Source of the DNA: Pseudomonas berkeleyensis
GTDB lineage: Bacteria; Pseudomonadota; Gammaproteobacteria; Pseudomonadales; Pseudomonadaceae
NCBI RefSeq assembly: GCF_014109765.1
Contig: NZ_CP059139.1
Coordinates: 1,116,001-1,180,000 of the forward strand
Reading direction: 5' to 3'
DNA: 64,000 bases
The position numbers and the translations under genes were made by a program. The stretch's first letter is position 1. Each line of letters opens with the position of its first letter. Below are positions 56,148-64,000 of the stretch, one piece after another. Under the pieces are notes generated by a model that did no database searches, was not told the DNA's origin, and saw only the letters and a program-made list of their open reading frames with translations.

Positions 56148-58298
56148 ATGGCCCAGGCGCAGAGCAAGACCGCCGCCGTGCCTGCCAAGCAAGTTCTGCT
56201 GGTGGTGGATGATCGTGCCGAAAATCTCGAGGCCATGCAGGCGCTGCTCGAGGATGGTGAGTGGGAGCTGCGCTGCGCTAGCTCGGGGGAGGAGGCGTTG
56301 CGTTGCCTGCTGGAAGAGGATGTCGGGTTGGTGCTGCTGGACGTGCAGATGCCCGGTATGGATGGTTTCGAAGTGGCCAGGTTGATGCGCGGCAACCCGC
56401 GTACACGATTGACGCCGATCATCTTCGTCTCGGCCATCGCCCAGACTCACGATGCAGTGTTGCGCGGATACAGCTCCGGTGCAGTGGATTTCGTTCTCAA
56501 ACCCTTCGATCCATCCGTGTTGCGGCACAAGATTCACAGCCTGCTGGAGCATGAGCACAATCGTTGCGAGTTGCAGCAGCTATCCCAGCAGCTCGAACGT
56601 GCACGCGCCTTCAACGCCTCGGTATTGGACAACGCTGCCGAGGGCATCATGGTGGTTGGTGATGACGGCCGCATCCAGTTCGCCAATCCGGCGATGGCGC
56701 AGATGCTCGATGGTGACGTCTGTGACCTTGAGGGTTCGGAGTTGCTGTCGTTTCTCAAGAATCCAGCGGTAGAGGGTGGTTGGCAGAACTCTGAGTTCTT
56801 CCTCCACTTCAAGCGTGAAGCGACCTATCGCGTACACGAAGCGATGATGCGTACGCTCAAGGGCGGTTGCGTTCCAGTGGCGCTGTCCTGTTCACCGCTG
56901 CCGCGCCTGCAGCACGCCATGGTGGTGATCGCGCTGGACATGTCGGTGGTGCGCAATCTGCACGCTCAGCTGGAGTCCCAGGCGGTGACCGACTCGCTGA
57001 CCGGCCTGCTCAATCGCCGAGGCTTCCACCAGGCGTTGGAGTCGGCGCTGGCGCGCATCGAACGCAGTGGCCAGCGGGTTGCGGTGCTTTATCTGGATCT
57101 CGATGGCTTCAAGCGGATCAACGACTCGCTGGGGCACGATGTCGGCGATCAGTTGTTGCGACGCGTAGGCGAGCAACTCAAAGCCTGCTTGCGCCCCTAT
57201 GACAGCCTGGCGCGTATCGGTGGCGACGAATTCACCGCGTTGCTGGATAACCTCGGCCATCCGGAGGACGCCGCCAAGGTGGCGGAGAAGCTGATCGAGC
57301 TGGTGTCGGTACGGCATACACTCGACGGCGTGGATTTCACCCTGGGTGCCAGCGTAGGCATCGCCTGCTTCCCTGAGTGTGGGCAGAGTGTCGAGGGCTT
57401 GCTGCGTTCCGCTGATATGGCGATGTACGAGGCCAAGCGCGCTGGGCGCCAGCAATACCGCTTCTTCTCCCCGGAAATGAACGGCAGGGCGCGGTCGCGC
57501 CTGATGCTCGAGGAGAGCTTGCGCCACGCCATCGAAAACGATGATTTCGTGCTGGTGTATCAGCCGCAGTTTCAGTTGGGGACGGGACGACTGCGCGGCT
57601 TCGAAGCCCTGCTGCGCTGGCAGCACCGCGTTGCCGGTACCGTGGCGCCCAATGTGTTCATCCCGCTGCTGGAAGAGACCCGGCTGATCAACCGCGTGGG
57701 CGAGTGGATCTTCCGTGAGGGCGCGCGGCAGCTCGCCGCGTTCAAGCGTCAGTTCGGGGAGGAGTTGGTGCTCAGTCTCAACGTCAGCCCGGTACAGTTC
57801 GGCATGCCGCAGCTGGTGGCGGATCTGCAGCGCGTTTTGGAGATTCATGGCCTCAAGCCCAGCCAGCTGGAGGTGGAAGTCACCGAAAGCGCGCTCATGC
57901 AGGATCTGGAGCTGACCCAGGCGCAACTGCGCCATCTGCGTGAACTGGGCGTGAAGATCGCCATCGACGACTTCGGTACCGGGTATTCGTCCCTGGCCTA
58001 CCTGCGTCACTTCGAGCTGGATACGCTGAAGATCGATCGCCTGTTCATCGCCAATATGCTCGACTCACCACGCGATGCTGCGGTAGTCAGCACCATCATC
58101 GACCTGGGCCATCACCTGGGGCTGGAGGTGATCGCCGAGGGCGTCGAAACGCAGGCTCAGCGTGAATGGCTGGTGCAACACCGTTGCAGCATCATGCAGG
58201 GCTTTCTGGTGGCGCCGGGAATATCGGCCGATGCGGCGATGCAGGTGCCGGCACTGCTGGAATGGGACAAGCTGCCGCTAGCCGGGCCGAAACCTTAG
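56148..58298 (+). CDS. Response regulator with PAS, GGDEF and EAL domains
   Basis: Cyclic-di-GMP-turnover regulator of 716 residues (726 if the upstream GTG at 56118 is used; both have plausible ribosome binding sites). REC about 13-130 with phospho-Asp in LLDVQMPGMDG, PAS about 150-260, GGDEF about 275-440 with intact RIGGDEF, and EAL about 450-705 with EALLRWQH and DDFGTGYSS. Both catalytic sites look intact, so it may both make and degrade c-di-GMP. Its gene follows the hybrid kinase gene on the same strand with 45 bp or less between, which suggests a cognate pair. Confidence 0.94.
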   Translation: MAQAQSKTAAVPAKQVLLVVDDRAENLEAMQALLEDGEWELRCASSGEEALRCLLEEDVGLVLLDVQMPGMDGFEVARLMRGNPRTRLTPIIFVSAIAQTHDAVLRGYSSGAVDFVLKPFDPSVLRHKIHSLLEHEHNRCELQQLSQQLERARAFNASVLDNAAEGIMVVGDDGRIQFANPAMAQMLDGDVCDLEGSELLSFLKNPAVEGGWQNSEFFLHFKREATYRVHEAMMRTLKGGCVPVALSCSPLPRLQHAMVVIALDMSVVRNLHAQLESQAVTDSLTGLLNRRGFHQALESALARIERSGQRVAVLYLDLDGFKRINDSLGHDVGDQLLRRVGEQLKACLRPYDSLARIGGDEFTALLDNLGHPEDAAKVAEKLIELVSVRHTLDGVDFTLGASVGIACFPECGQSVEGLLRSADMAMYEAKRAGRQQYRFFSPEMNGRARSRLMLEESLRHAIENDDFVLVYQPQFQLGTGRLRGFEALLRWQHRVAGTVAPNVFIPLLEETRLINRVGEWIFREGARQLAAFKRQFGEELVLSLNVSPVQFGMPQLVADLQRVLEIHGLKPSQLEVEVTESALMQDLELTQAQLRHLRELGVKIAIDDFGTGYSSLAYLRHFELDTLKIDRLFIANMLDSPRDAAVVSTIIDLGHHLGLEVIAEGVETQAQREWLVQHRCSIMQGFLVAPGISADAAMQVPALLEWDKLPLAGPKP

Positions 58299-58338
58299 GG
58301 CACGCAGGGTTGCTAGGCCCGCCGCGGTGAAAGGTTCA

Positions 58339-58359
58339 GGTGCGCACGGCGCACCCTAC
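58339..58359. repeat. Solitary REP-like half-site
   Basis: GGTGCGCACGGCGCACCCTAC, a good match to the right arm of the REPIN-like repeat, between convergent genes; no partner arm seen. Confidence 0.7.
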
Positions 58360-58386
58360 CGTAGCCAGGAACGCCGAGGTCAGTAC

Positions 58387-59283
58387 TTACGCTCTCCGGC
58401 CAAGCTCGGTCAGCTCGGCATCCTTCTCTTCCCACAGGCGATTGACCCACTGCTGGAACGCCAGGCGGTAGCTTTCGTCCTGGTCGTAGTTACGGCCAAT
58501 GAATTCGCGCGGAATCTCGACCTGTTTGAAACGTACCTGCACCGCATCGAGGCGGCCGCAGAGGATGTCCCAGAAACCGGGTACGCCATGCGGATAGTGG
58601 ATGGTGACATTGACGATGGCGTGCAACTGCTCGCCCATCGCGTCGAGAACGAAGGCAATGCCGCCGGCCTTGGGTTTGAGCAGGTGCTTGAACGGTGATT
58701 TCTGCTGCGCGTGCTTGGCCGGGGTCAGGCGAGTGCCTTCCAGGAAGTTGAACACTGCCACCGGGTTGGTCTTGTAGCGCTCGCAGGCCTTGCGGGTAGT
58801 GGCCAGATCCTGGCCGCGTTTCTCCGGGTGTTTGGCCAGGTACTCCTTGCTGAAGCGCTTCATGAAGGGAAACTCCAGCGCCCACCAGCACAGGCCGATC
58901 ACCGGCACCCAGATCAGTTCCTGCTTGAGGAAGAACTTCAGCAGCGGCATGCGCTGGTTGAGCAGGTACTGCAGCACCAGGATGTCCACCCAGCTCTGGT
59001 GGTTGCTGGTCACCAGATAGGAATGACGGGTATCGAAGCGCTCCAGGCCTTTGACGTCCCACTCGATGTGGCCGACCAGGCGCATCCAGAACTTGTTGAC
59101 GCCTATCCAGCTCTCGGCGATGCCGTGCATGATGAAGCGCAGCGCGCGTTGGATCGGGGCGAATGGCAGCAGCAGCTTGAGCAGGGCGACGAAGAACAGT
59201 GGCCAGCACCAGAACAGGGTGTTGAGAGCCAGCAGCAGGCTCGCGATCATGCCACGCAGTGGCGCGGGAAGAAAGTGCAGCAT
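58387..59283 (-). CDS. PlsC-type acyltransferase (YihG-like)
   Basis: 298-residue membrane acyltransferase; N-terminal hydrophobic segments about 12-45, catalytic NHQSWVD (NHx4D, about 98), substrate motif FLEGTRLT (about 175) and further conserved LKPKAGGIAFVLDAM. Resembles YihG/LPA acyltransferase-type enzymes acting on lysophospholipid. Start ATG at 59283; the open frame to 59541 reads through the REPIN-like repeat and is not coding. GGAGG is present about 10 nt upstream. It corresponds to the PA0834 position beside pta. Confidence 0.92.
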   Translation of the reverse strand: MLHFLPAPLRGMIASLLLALNTLFWCWPLFFVALLKLLLPFAPIQRALRFIMHGIAESWIGVNKFWMRLVGHIEWDVKGLERFDTRHSYLVTSNHQSWVDILVLQYLLNQRMPLLKFFLKQELIWVPVIGLCWWALEFPFMKRFSKEYLAKHPEKRGQDLATTRKACERYKTNPVAVFNFLEGTRLTPAKHAQQKSPFKHLLKPKAGGIAFVLDAMGEQLHAIVNVTIHYPHGVPGFWDILCGRLDAVQVRFKQVEIPREFIGRNYDQDESYRLAFQQWVNRLWEEKDAELTELGRRA

Positions 59284-59468
59284 CGGGCGAACGCCTCCGT
59301 AAGCAGGCTGCACGCCCGGCGGGCAGCCTGAGAATGGGGGCTTTCTCTGCGCCCCGTATCGGTCGAAAGAGCTGCAGCGTTCCGTGCGGCGAGCTGGTTC
59401 GGCGCCAAGGTTAACGGTTGTGCACTGACCTGCAAGTGCCAGCTTTGACCACAAGGTTCCCATGGCCG

Positions 59469-59529
59469 GTAGGGTGCGCTGTGCGCACCGGAAATGCGCT
59501 CGACATTCGGTGCGCGCAGCGCACCCTAC
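59469..59529. repeat. REPIN-like inverted repeat pair, copy 4
   Basis: Arms GTAGGGTGCGCTGTGCGCACC and GGTGCGCGCAGCGCACCCTAC around a 19-nt spacer, between the acyltransferase start region and the pta stop. Confidence 0.85.
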
Positions 59530-59537
59530 CAGAACCT

Positions 59538-61631
59538 TCACTCCGGCTGGTCGGCCGCCTGAATCGCCGTCAGCGCGATGGTGAACACGATGTCATCGAC
59601 CAGGGCACCGCGTGACAGATCGTTCACCGGCTTGCGCAGGCCCTGCAGCATGGGGCCAACGCTGATGCAGTCGGCACTGCGTTGCACCGCCTTGTAGGTG
59701 GTGTTACCGGTGTTCAGGTCGGGGAACACGAACACCGTGGCGCGGCCGGCCACTGGGCTGTTCGGCGCTTTTTGCCGGCCGACGCTTTCGATGGCCGCCG
59801 CGTCGTATTGCAGCGGGCCGTCGAGCAACAGCTCCGGGCGCTTCTCACGGGCGAGACGAGTTGCGGCGCGTACCTTTTCCACCTCTTCGCCGCTGCCGGA
59901 ATCGCCAGTGGAATAGCTGATCATGGCCACCCGTGGGGGGATGCCGAAAGCTTGCGCCGACTTCGCGCTTTGCAGGGCGATCTCCGCCAGTTGCTCGGCA
60001 TTCGGATCCGGGTTCACCGCGCAGTCACCGTAGACCAGTACCTGATCCGGCAGGAGCATGAAGAATACCGAGGACACCAGGTTGTAGCCGGGCGCGGTCT
60101 TGATCAACTGCAGTGCCGGGCGGATGGTATTGGCAGTGGTATGGACTGCGCCGGACACCAGGCCGTCTACCTCGTCCAGGGCCAGCATCATGGTGCCGAG
60201 TACGACCGTGTCTTCGAGCTGAGCTTCGGCCATCGGTGCATTGAGACCCTTGCCCTTACGCAGCTCGACCATGGGCTCGACATAACGGCCACGAATCAGA
60301 TCCGGGTCGAGAATTTCCAGCCCTTCCGGCAGATCGATGCCCTGGGAGCGCGCGACCGCTTGCACTTCCTCCGGCTTGGCCAGCAGCACGCAACGGGCGA
60401 TGCCGCGTGCCTGGCAAATAGCGGCGGCCTGTACGGTACGCGGCTCGGCGCCTTCAGGCAGGACGATGCGTTTGGCGGCGGCCTTGGCCCGCTGCACCAG
60501 CTGGTAGCGGAAGGCTGGGGGCGACAGGCGCAGCTCGCGCGGAGTACCGCAGCGCGCGCTCAGCCAGTCGTGGTCGATGTGGCTGGCGACGAAGTCGGAG
60601 ACCTTCTCCGCGCGCTCGCGGTCGTCCAGCGGGATTTCCTTGTTCAGGCGGTTGAGGTTGGTGGCGGTGTCGTAGGAGCCGGTACCGACCGTCATCACCG
60701 GCAGGCCGCTGGCCAGGGCGCCCTGGCACAATTCCATGATGCGCGGGTCGGGCACGAAATCACTGCACAGCAGCAGACCGGCCAACGGCACACCGTTCAT
60801 CGCCGCCAGGCTGGCGGAGAGGATGATGTCGTCACGGTCGCCTGGCGTGACCACCAGGGTTCCGGGTTTGAGCAACTGCACGCTGTTGGCCACGGCGCGT
60901 GCGCAGAGCACGATCTTCATCATGCGCCGCTGTTCGTAGTCACCGGCGTTGAGGATGCGTGCGCCGAGCAGTTCGGCGACGTCCTTGGTGCGCGGCGCGT
61001 TCAGTTCGTCGCGCCAGGGAATGCAGCCGAGCAGGCGAAAGTCGTCGGTCTTGAGCAGCGGCGAGAGTTCCTGCAACTGCTCGGTGAAGGCCTCGATACC
61101 GTCCTCGTTGCGCACCTTGTTGAGGATCACGCCGAGCACCTTGGGGTCTTTCGGGCCGCCGAATTGCTGGGCCTGAATCTCGATGCGATCCGAGAGTTCG
61201 GTGAGGTTCTCGTCTTCCGGGGCGCTGACCAGAATCACGTCGGCGTCCAGGCTCTTGGCCAGGTGAAAATTGACCCGCGCGGCATAGCTGGCGTGGCGGG
61301 TGGGCACCATGCCCTCGACGATCACCACGTCCTTGTCGGCAGCCGCCTGGTGGTAAAGGCTGATGATTTCCTCGAGCAGCTCATCCAGATGGCCGTCACC
61401 GAGCATGCGTTCGACATGGCTGAGAGGCAGCGGCTTGGGCGAGTGCAGGCCATGGGTGCGGGCGATCAGCTCGCTGGAACGTTCCGGGCCGAGATCGCCG
61501 GCGTGCGGCTGGGCGATGGGCTTGAAGAAGCCGACCTTGAGGCCGCTGCGCTCCAGAGCGCCGACCAGGCCCAGGCTGATGGAAGTCAGGCCGACGCCGA
61601 AACCGGTGGGGGCAATGAAAAAGGTATGCAT
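59538..61631 (-). CDS. pta: Phosphate acetyltransferase
   Basis: Converts acetyl-CoA plus phosphate to acetyl phosphate. 697 residues in the long Pta form: N-terminal BioD-like P-loop-type domain (about 1-230; FIAPTGFGVGLTSISLGLV, in part), DRTGG domain about 220-330 and catalytic PTA_PTB domain about 370-697 (LVSGAVHTTANTIRPALQ, VFPDLNTGNTTYKAVQRSA, in part). The ATG at 61631 gives MHTFFIAPTG; the frame upstream to 61745 reads through ackA. It starts 7 nt after the ackA stop, so both are one leftward operon. Confidence 0.97.
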   Translation of the reverse strand: MHTFFIAPTGFGVGLTSISLGLVGALERSGLKVGFFKPIAQPHAGDLGPERSSELIARTHGLHSPKPLPLSHVERMLGDGHLDELLEEIISLYHQAAADKDVVIVEGMVPTRHASYAARVNFHLAKSLDADVILVSAPEDENLTELSDRIEIQAQQFGGPKDPKVLGVILNKVRNEDGIEAFTEQLQELSPLLKTDDFRLLGCIPWRDELNAPRTKDVAELLGARILNAGDYEQRRMMKIVLCARAVANSVQLLKPGTLVVTPGDRDDIILSASLAAMNGVPLAGLLLCSDFVPDPRIMELCQGALASGLPVMTVGTGSYDTATNLNRLNKEIPLDDRERAEKVSDFVASHIDHDWLSARCGTPRELRLSPPAFRYQLVQRAKAAAKRIVLPEGAEPRTVQAAAICQARGIARCVLLAKPEEVQAVARSQGIDLPEGLEILDPDLIRGRYVEPMVELRKGKGLNAPMAEAQLEDTVVLGTMMLALDEVDGLVSGAVHTTANTIRPALQLIKTAPGYNLVSSVFFMLLPDQVLVYGDCAVNPDPNAEQLAEIALQSAKSAQAFGIPPRVAMISYSTGDSGSGEEVEKVRAATRLAREKRPELLLDGPLQYDAAAIESVGRQKAPNSPVAGRATVFVFPDLNTGNTTYKAVQRSADCISVGPMLQGLRKPVNDLSRGALVDDIVFTIALTAIQAADQPE

Positions 61632-61638
61632 GTGAGCC

Positions 61639-62823
61639 TCAGTCGAGCAGGGCGAGAGTATCGAGCGCGATCTGGCGCTCCTCGTTGGTTGGCACCACCA
61701 GAACGCGCGGATGGCCGTGTGCATGGATGGCGCCTGCGATGCCACGTACGCAGCGGGCGTTGGCCTGGGCGTCGAGTTTCAGCCCGAGCAGGCCAAGGTG
61801 GTCGAGGGTCTTGCTGCGGATCAGTGCCGAGTTCTCGCCGATGCCGCCGGTGAAGATCAGCCCGTCCAGGCGCTGCAGTGCGCAGCTCATGGATGCCAGC
61901 GACTTGGCCAGGCGGTAGCAGAACACTTCGATGGCCAAGGTAGCGCCGGCATGGCCCTGTTCACGCGCCTGTTCCAGCGCGCGCATGTCGTTGGACAGGC
62001 CGGACAGACCGAGCAGACCGCTTTCCTTGTTGAGCATGGCGTCGACTCGCTCCAGGCTCCAGCCCAGGGCGCGAGCCAGGTGGCTGTGCAGATTGGGATC
62101 GACGTCGCCGCTGCGCGTGCCCATCACCAGACCTTCCAGCGGTGTCAGGCCCATGCTGGTGTCGCGGCTGTGACCGTTCTCGATGGCGCAGGTGGAGCAG
62201 CCATTGCCCAGGTGGGCGACCAGCCAGCTGCTGCCATCGGAAGGCAACTCGCTCATTTCGGCGGCTTTCTGGCTGACGTAGCGATGGCTGGTACCGTGGA
62301 AGCCGTAACGGCGTACGCCGTGGTCGCGGTACAGCGCCTCCGGCACGGCATAACGATAGGCGTGCTCAGGCAGGCTCTGGTGAAAAGCGGTGTCGAATAC
62401 GGCGACCTGTACCAGGCTGGGGAACAGTTTCATCGCGGCTTCGATACCGAGCAGGTTGGCCGGATTGTGCAGCGGCGCCAGCGGTGCGACCTGACGGATG
62501 GCCAGCAGGCTGACGTCATCCAGGCGACAGGCCCCGGAGAAGTGTTCACCGCCATGCACCACGCGGTGGCCGATGCCGTGCAACTGACCGTCCGCGACGC
62601 GCTGGACGATGGGCAGCAGGTGCGAAAGTGCCAGTCGGTGATCGGCGCCGGCGATCACCAGGCTGTCCTTGTGCTCGCCCTGTTGCCAGTGCAGTACCGC
62701 TTCAGGGCTACCGAGGCGTTCGGCCAGGCCGCTCAGGGGGAATTGCTCCTCGGCCTCGTTGACCAAGGCGAACTTGATCGACGAGCTGCCGCAGTTGATC
62801 ACCAGAATGTTGCGTGCAGACAT
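61639..62823 (-). CDS. ackA: Acetate kinase
   Basis: 394-residue ASKHA-fold kinase that interconverts acetyl phosphate plus ADP and acetate plus ATP. Motifs: [16 protein letters not shown] (start, 5-20), [10 protein letters not shown] (about 87), [10 protein letters not shown] (about 173), VAHLGNGCS (about 205) and FTGGIGENS (about 322). It is the first of the ackA-pta pair; a DUF3565 gene lies directly upstream, its stop touching the ackA start. Confidence 0.97.
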   Translation of the reverse strand: MSARNILVINCGSSSIKFALVNEAEEQFPLSGLAERLGSPEAVLHWQQGEHKDSLVIAGADHRLALSHLLPIVQRVADGQLHGIGHRVVHGGEHFSGACRLDDVSLLAIRQVAPLAPLHNPANLLGIEAAMKLFPSLVQVAVFDTAFHQSLPEHAYRYAVPEALYRDHGVRRYGFHGTSHRYVSQKAAEMSELPSDGSSWLVAHLGNGCSTCAIENGHSRDTSMGLTPLEGLVMGTRSGDVDPNLHSHLARALGWSLERVDAMLNKESGLLGLSGLSNDMRALEQAREQGHAGATLAIEVFCYRLAKSLASMSCALQRLDGLIFTGGIGENSALIRSKTLDHLGLLGLKLDAQANARCVRGIAGAIHAHGHPRVLVVPTNEERQIALDTLALLD

Positions 62824-63120
62824 TTAAGCTTCCTTGAATTCGTCATTCGACCTCTCCCGGGCGCACCAGCCGCAGGGAAAGGGACAGCCCAGGCGTGCTT
62901 GGCGCTGAGCCGGATCGAGTATCCAGTCGCGATTTTGCCAGGGTGGGCGATGACGTACATGTTGAGTATGACCACAAGATAAGACTGCCACCCAATCGCC
63001 ATGCTCGTCCTGACGAAAATCAAGCAGGTGCGCCGTGGCCGTCGCTGGCCGTTTGTCTGGGGTCGGGTCGCATTCACGGGCAGCCTTGGTTAAACTCGAC
63101 CGTTCATCATTCTTCTGCAA
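62824..63120 (-). CDS. DUF3565 domain protein with non-ATG start
   Basis: Up to 98 residues. The region with DEHGDWVAVLSCGHTQHVRHRPPWQNRDW and CPFPCGWC is the DUF3565 signature (cited in pieces), a likely zinc-binding small protein with CGH and CxxxC. There is no ATG in frame before the domain: the frame opens at TTG 63120, after an in-frame stop, only 13 bp from the slyD ATG on the other strand. The true start may be another non-ATG codon downstream. It is adjacent to ackA with no gap. Confidence 0.75.
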   Translation of the reverse strand: MQKNDERSSLTKAARECDPTPDKRPATATAHLLDFRQDEHGDWVAVLSCGHTQHVRHRPPWQNRDWILDPAQRQARLGCPFPCGWCARERSNDEFKEA

Positions 63121-63132
63121 AAGGTCTCACCC

Positions 63133-63618
63133 ATGCTGATCGCCGCCAACAAGGCAGTCTCCATCGACTATACCCTGACCAACGATGCCGGTGAGGTGAT
63201 CGACAGCTCGGCTGGCGGCGCTCCGCTGGTCTATCTGCATGGTGCAGGCAACATCATCGCCGGTCTCGAGAAGGCCCTGGTCGGCAAGCAGGTTGGCGAC
63301 GAGCTGGACGTATCCGTCGAGCCGGAAGAAGCCTACGGCGAATACAGTGCCGAGCTGGTCGCCACCCTGAGCCGCGCCATGTTCGAAGGCGTCGACACCC
63401 TGGAAGTGGGCATGCAGTTCCACGCTTCCGGCCCGGACGGCAGCATGCAGATCGTCACCATCCGCGACATCGACGGCGACGACGTGACCGTCGACGGCAA
63501 CCACCCGCTGGCTGGCCAGCGCCTGAACTTCAAGGTCAAGGTCGTCAATGTGCGTGACGCCAGCCAGGAAGAAGTGGCCCACGGCCACATCCACGGCGAA
63601 GGTGGTCATCACCACTGA
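63133..63618 (+). CDS. slyD: SlyD-type FKBP peptidyl-prolyl isomerase
   Basis: 161-residue cytosolic isomerase/chaperone that also binds Ni2+ through its tail. The FKBP part is interrupted by the IF domain as in SlyD (YLHGAGNIIAGLEKALVGK and VEPEEAYGEY, then the insert about 70-120), and the C-terminus is His-rich (HGHIHGEGGHHH). AAAAGGT precedes the ATG at a suitable distance. A terminator follows. Confidence 0.95.
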   Translation: MLIAANKAVSIDYTLTNDAGEVIDSSAGGAPLVYLHGAGNIIAGLEKALVGKQVGDELDVSVEPEEAYGEYSAELVATLSRAMFEGVDTLEVGMQFHASGPDGSMQIVTIRDIDGDDVTVDGNHPLAGQRLNFKVKVVNVRDASQEEVAHGHIHGEGGHHH

Positions 63619-63703
63619 GTGACGCCAGGGCCTGCTCGCAGGCTCCCAGGCGACTTGCGGTCGTTCCTTCTCGTGGAACCACTGCTAAGCTCAAGCTTGC
63701 GAT

Positions 63704-63727
63704 AAAGGCGCCCTAGGGCGCCTTTTT
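63704..63727 (+). terminator. Terminator after slyD
   Basis: Perfect stem AAAGGCGCCC / GGGCGCCTTT with a 2-nt centre and TTTTT. Confidence 0.88.
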
Positions 63728-63814
63728 CATGCATGCCGGCTGCTTGCTGAAGCAGCATTATCCGAAGTCAGGGGCCTGTGCCCTGTTGCACTGAATTCGC
63801 TGAGGAAGTTCGTC

Positions 63815-64000
63815 ATGAGTGCCTTTCACGATCTCAATCTGCGTGCGCTGGACGGCCAGGAACTGCCGTTGGCGCCCTACAAGGGCCAGGTGGTTCTGGT
63901 GGTCAACGTCGCCTCGAAGTGCGGCCTGACGCCCCAGTACGCCGGGCTGGAGAAACTCTATCAGCAGTACAAGGGCAGCGGTTTCACCGTGCTGGGCCTG
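63815..64000 (+). CDS. Glutathione peroxidase family protein, 3' cut by window edge
   Basis: 62 residues visible, MSAFHDLNLRALDGQELPL..., with the family motif NVASKCGLTPQYAGLEKLY; the peroxidatic residue is Cys (C-G-L-T). It reduces hydroperoxides with glutathione or thioredoxin. GAGGAAG lies 8 nt before the ATG. It follows slyD as in P. aeruginosa (PA0838). Confidence 0.92.
   Translation, partial: MSAFHDLNLRALDGQELPLAPYKGQVVLVVNVASKCGLTPQYAGLEKLYQQYKGSGFTVLGL

Overview
The window is a GC-rich, densely coded chromosomal segment of a gammaproteobacterium of the genus Pseudomonas (sensu lato), most like the P. mendocina / P. pseudoalcaligenes / P. alcaliphila type. The evidence is the near-full-length match of protein families and gene order to several P. 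aeruginosa blocks recalled from memory: PA4393-PA4405 (ampG to secA), PA4642-PA4647 (hpt-upp-uraA), PA3921-PA3925 (thiolase / acyl-CoA ligase / DUF1302 / DUF1329 / LuxR) and PA0828-PA0838 (TetR to glutathione peroxidase). No tRNA, rRNA, CRISPR array, prophage or transposase gene was seen.

Layout. 1-13,100: end of a LytM peptidase gene, secA, argJ, a GST, a Nudix/thiamine-synthase fusion, then a leftward block (cob(I)alamin adenosyltransferase, sensor kinase, ketopantoate-reductase-like enzyme, REC-degenerate GGDEF protein), yajQ and an MscS channel. 13,157-17,900: AmpG muropeptide permease, an alkyltransferase-like protein and two tandem DUF481 proteins. 17,967-24,102: uracil salvage (upp-uraA), hypoxanthine salvage (hpt), a SulP transporter and small proteins. 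24,165-28,149: an acyltransferase, then a conspicuous AT-rich insert (25,388-27,050), then CPXCG, DUF2007 and SRAP genes. 28,244-34,843: chemoreceptor, M48 lipoprotein, SnoaL-like protein, a GDT1-type Mn2+ exporter behind a probable yybP-ykoY riboswitch, rsmC and a D-2-hydroxyacid dehydrogenase. 34,923-45,964: LysE exporter, then a lipid-related cluster (thiolase, acyl-CoA ligase, DUF1302 and DUF1329 proteins, MalT-type LuxR regulator). 46,047-52,132: TetR, alpha/beta hydrolase, di-iron-like hydrolase, AraC regulator, metallo-beta-lactamase-fold hydrolase and two tandem OmpA-like lipoproteins. 52,386-64,000: a giant CHASE hybrid kinase paired with a REC-PAS-GGDEF-EAL protein, a PlsC acyltransferase, the ackA-pta acetate module, a DUF3565 gene, slyD and the start of a glutathione peroxidase gene.

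Non-coding structure is the most distinctive part. A REP/REPIN-like palindrome (half-site GTAGGGTGCGCC-RTGCGCACC) occurs seven times, four times as an inverted pair, and twice supplies the stop codon of the neighbouring gene. Two full-length copies of a 267-306 bp non-coding element with terminal inverted repeats and TA at both ends (15,013-15,279 and 22,508-22,813, opposite orientations) look like a MITE family. The AT-rich insert at 25,388-27,050 is bounded by a perfect 16-bp direct repeat and carries one gene whose product has a four-cysteine N-terminus, a PD-(D/E)XK nuclease signature and a clamp-binding-like C-terminal tail. It has no recognisable integrase and is the best candidate here for something undescribed.
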